Below are positions 62,640 through 64,000 of a DNA stretch of 64,000 nt, in pieces (positions within the stretch are counted from its first letter, which is position 1; each line of letters opens with the position of its first letter). A program made the translations under genes and the position numbers. The DNA lies in assembly GCA_964634605.1 (NCBI GenBank), contig CAZWLJ010000006.1, forward strand, positions 1 to 64,000. The letters are read 5' to 3'. The DNA comes from UPXZ01 sp964634605. Lineage in GTDB: Bacteria > Bacteroidota > Bacteroidia > Bacteroidales > Paludibacteraceae. The notes below the pieces were generated by a model, which worked only from the letters and a program-made list of their open reading frames with translations, searched no databases and was not told the origin of the DNA.

Positions 62640-64000
62640 TCAGCAGATTACCTGTTTTTTGATAAGCTGGAAGAAGTCGTTTCCTTTGTCGTCGACAAGG
62701 ATAAAGGCCGGGAAATCTACCACGTCGATTTTCCAGATTGCTTCCATGCCAAGTTCGGGATATTCGAGTACTTCTACGTTTTTAATGCTATCCTGAGCCA
62801 GAATGGCTGCCGGACCACCAATCGAACCGAGGTAGAAACCTCCGTATTTATGGCAGGCGTCGGTTACCTGCTGGCTGCGGTTACCTTTGGCTATCATGAT
62901 CATGCTGCCGCCGAGCGATTGAAACAAATCCACGTAGCTGTCCATTCGTCCGGCAGTAGTAGGCCCGAATGATCCGGAAGGCATCCCTTTGGGTGTTTTG
63001 GCCGGACCGGCATAGTAAATAGGGTGGTCCTTCACATATTGCGGAAGTCCCAGACCTGCATCTATGCGTTCTTTCAGTTTGGCGTGAGCTATGTCACGTC
63101 CCACAATTATTGTTCCTGTAAGCGATAAGCGGGTAGAAACCGGGTATTGACTCAGAGTTTTCAGAATTTCAGGCATCGGCTGGTTAAGGTCGATTTTCAC
63201 GGCTTTGCTTTCGCCTTGCTGACGATATTCATCCGGGATGTATTGTCCGGGGTTGTCTTCAAGTTTCTCTACCCAGATTCCGTCTTTGTTGATTTTTCCT
63301 TTGATGTTGCGGTCGGCTGAGCAGGATACTGCCATTCCCACGAAGCAGGATGCACCGTGGCGCGATAAACGAATGATGCGGATATCATGGGCATAGTATT
63401 TGCCGCCGAACTGAGCTCCATATCCCGATTCGCGGGCAGCTTTGAGGATTTTTTCTTCCATTTCCACGTCGCGGAACGATTGACCCAGTTCGTTACCCTG
63501 AACAGGCAATTCGTCGTAATATTTAGTCGATGCAAGTTTCACTGTTTTCATGGTAGCGTCAGCCGAAGTGCCTCCGATGACGAAAGCGATGTGGTAAGGC
63601 GGACAAGCAGCTGTGCCGAGTGTTTTCATCTTTTCTACCAGAAATTTCTCCAGCGAAACCGGATTCAGCAATGCTTTTGTTTCCTGAAACAGGTAAGATT
63701 TATTGGCCGAACCTCCGCCTTTGGCGATGAACAGGAATTTGTATTCGTCGCCGTGACTGGCAACAAGATCAATCTGCGCGGGCAGATTGGTTCCGGTGTT
63801 TACCTCGTCGTACATGTTGAGAGCAGCATTCTGCGAGTAACGGAGATTTTCCTGCGTGTAAGTTTCGTATATCCCCTTCGAGAGGGCTTCTTCGTCGTTT
63901 CCGTCAGTCCATACGTTGTTGCCTTTTTTGGCATACACGGTGGCAGTTCCGGTGTCCTGACAAAATGGCAGTACGCCTTTCGCTGCGATTTCTGCATTGC
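62640..64000 (-). CDS. class I fumarate hydratase, N-terminus outside the window
   Basis: Iron-sulphur enzyme interconverting fumarate and malate in the TCA cycle. The frame continues open to the last base. The part inside reads CQDTGTATVYAKKGN near its start, the class I fumarase motif holding the first [4Fe-4S] Cys, so more than 20 residues precede a GTG at 63938 and the true start lies upstream. Further motifs are CPPYHIAFVIGG, SCSADRN, SGSFGPTTAGRMDS and NRSQQVTDAC. The C-terminal part is the beta-type domain fused, as in E. coli FumA/FumB. The enzyme is of the single-chain form. The product resembles the FumA/B type and not class II FumC. Confidence 0.93.
   Translation of the reverse strand, partial: NAEIAAKGVLPFCQDTGTATVYAKKGNNVWTDGNDEEALSKGIYETYTQENLRYSQNAALNMYDEVNTGTNLPAQIDLVASHGDEYKFLFIAKGGGSANKSYLFQETKALLNPVSLEKFLVEKMKTLGTAACPPYHIAFVIGGTSADATMKTVKLASTKYYDELPVQGNELGQSFRDVEMEEKILKAARESGYGAQFGGKYYAHDIRIIRLSRHGASCFVGMAVSCSADRNIKGKINKDGIWVEKLEDNPGQYIPDEYRQQGESKAVKIDLNQPMPEILKTLSQYPVSTRLSLTGTIIVGRDIAHAKLKERIDAGLGLPQYVKDHPIYYAGPAKTPKGMPSGSFGPTTAGRMDSYVDLFQSLGGSMIMIAKGNRSQQVTDACHKYGGFYLGSIGGPAAILAQDSIKNVEVLEYPELGMEAIWKIDVVDFPAFILVDDKGNDFFQLIKKQVIC

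Noticed and set aside
1..64000. tRNA, rRNA, CRISPR arrays, insertion sequences, prophage or integrase genes
   Set aside because: No cloverleaf-like intergenic block, regularly spaced repeat, transposase-like frame or flanking direct repeats were recognised by eye. Short or degraded elements could be missed.

Overview
This 64 kb window is a chromosomal segment of a Bacteroidota bacterium, most likely of the order Bacteroidales. The evidence is Bacteroidota-type promoters (an xTTG box, about 19 nt, then TAnnTTTG) before many genes, almost no Shine-Dalgarno sequences, the gliding/type IX secretion genes gldE and gldD, a C-terminal T9SS sorting domain, a bacterial GGGP synthase, and the rsfS-ftsH-cdsA gene order. 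No rRNA, tRNA, CRISPR array, transposase or phage gene was seen.

Layout. (1) 0.3-4.0 kb: a large secreted alpha-N-acetylglucosaminidase (GH89) reading frame interrupted by three in-frame stops but no frameshift. (2) 4.2-10.2 kb, minus strand: a six-gene envelope operon with an outer-membrane barrel protein, three secreted proteins built from two related domains in the order B, A-B fusion, A, a DUF6175-like protein and a further secreted protein. This is the best candidate for an undescribed system. (3) 10.9-14.1 kb: a calcineurin-like phosphoesterase fused to a GH16 glucanase, then a membrane-anchored HExxH peptidase. (4) 14.2-21.4 kb: a tripartite ABC efflux operon with three successive lipoprotein adaptors, permease, ATPase and TolC-like channel. 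(5) 21.6-26.0 kb: a membrane/cytidylate-kinase-like fusion, gyrB and a LOG-family hydrolase. (6) 26.1-34.4 kb: a surface-polysaccharide locus with a GH16-fold protein lacking catalytic residues, a Stealth phosphotransferase, four glycosyltransferases, an O-antigen-ligase-like protein and a radical SAM protein. (7) 34.5-44.0 kb: DUF4395, phospholipid synthesis (acyltransferase, cdsA), ftsH, rsfS, argD and htpG. (8) 44.2-53.2 kb: zwf-pgl, two S41 peptidases, an MBL hydrolase, an Mpl-type ligase and a dCMP-deaminase-like protein. (9) 53.3-64 kb: GGGP synthase, phosphopantetheinyl transferase, gldD, gldE, trmD, a beta-carbonic anhydrase, an SMR exporter, argC, an ABC-F protein and a class I fumarase cut by the window end.

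How the parts fit. Much of the window is core housekeeping. The accessory parts all concern the cell surface: secreted glycan-active proteins (one with a T9SS tail, matching the gldD/gldE pair 50 kb away), a surface glycan locus, a multi-adaptor efflux pump and the uncharacterised duplicated envelope operon. Family names come from recognising motifs and overall protein layout by eye. No database search was possible.
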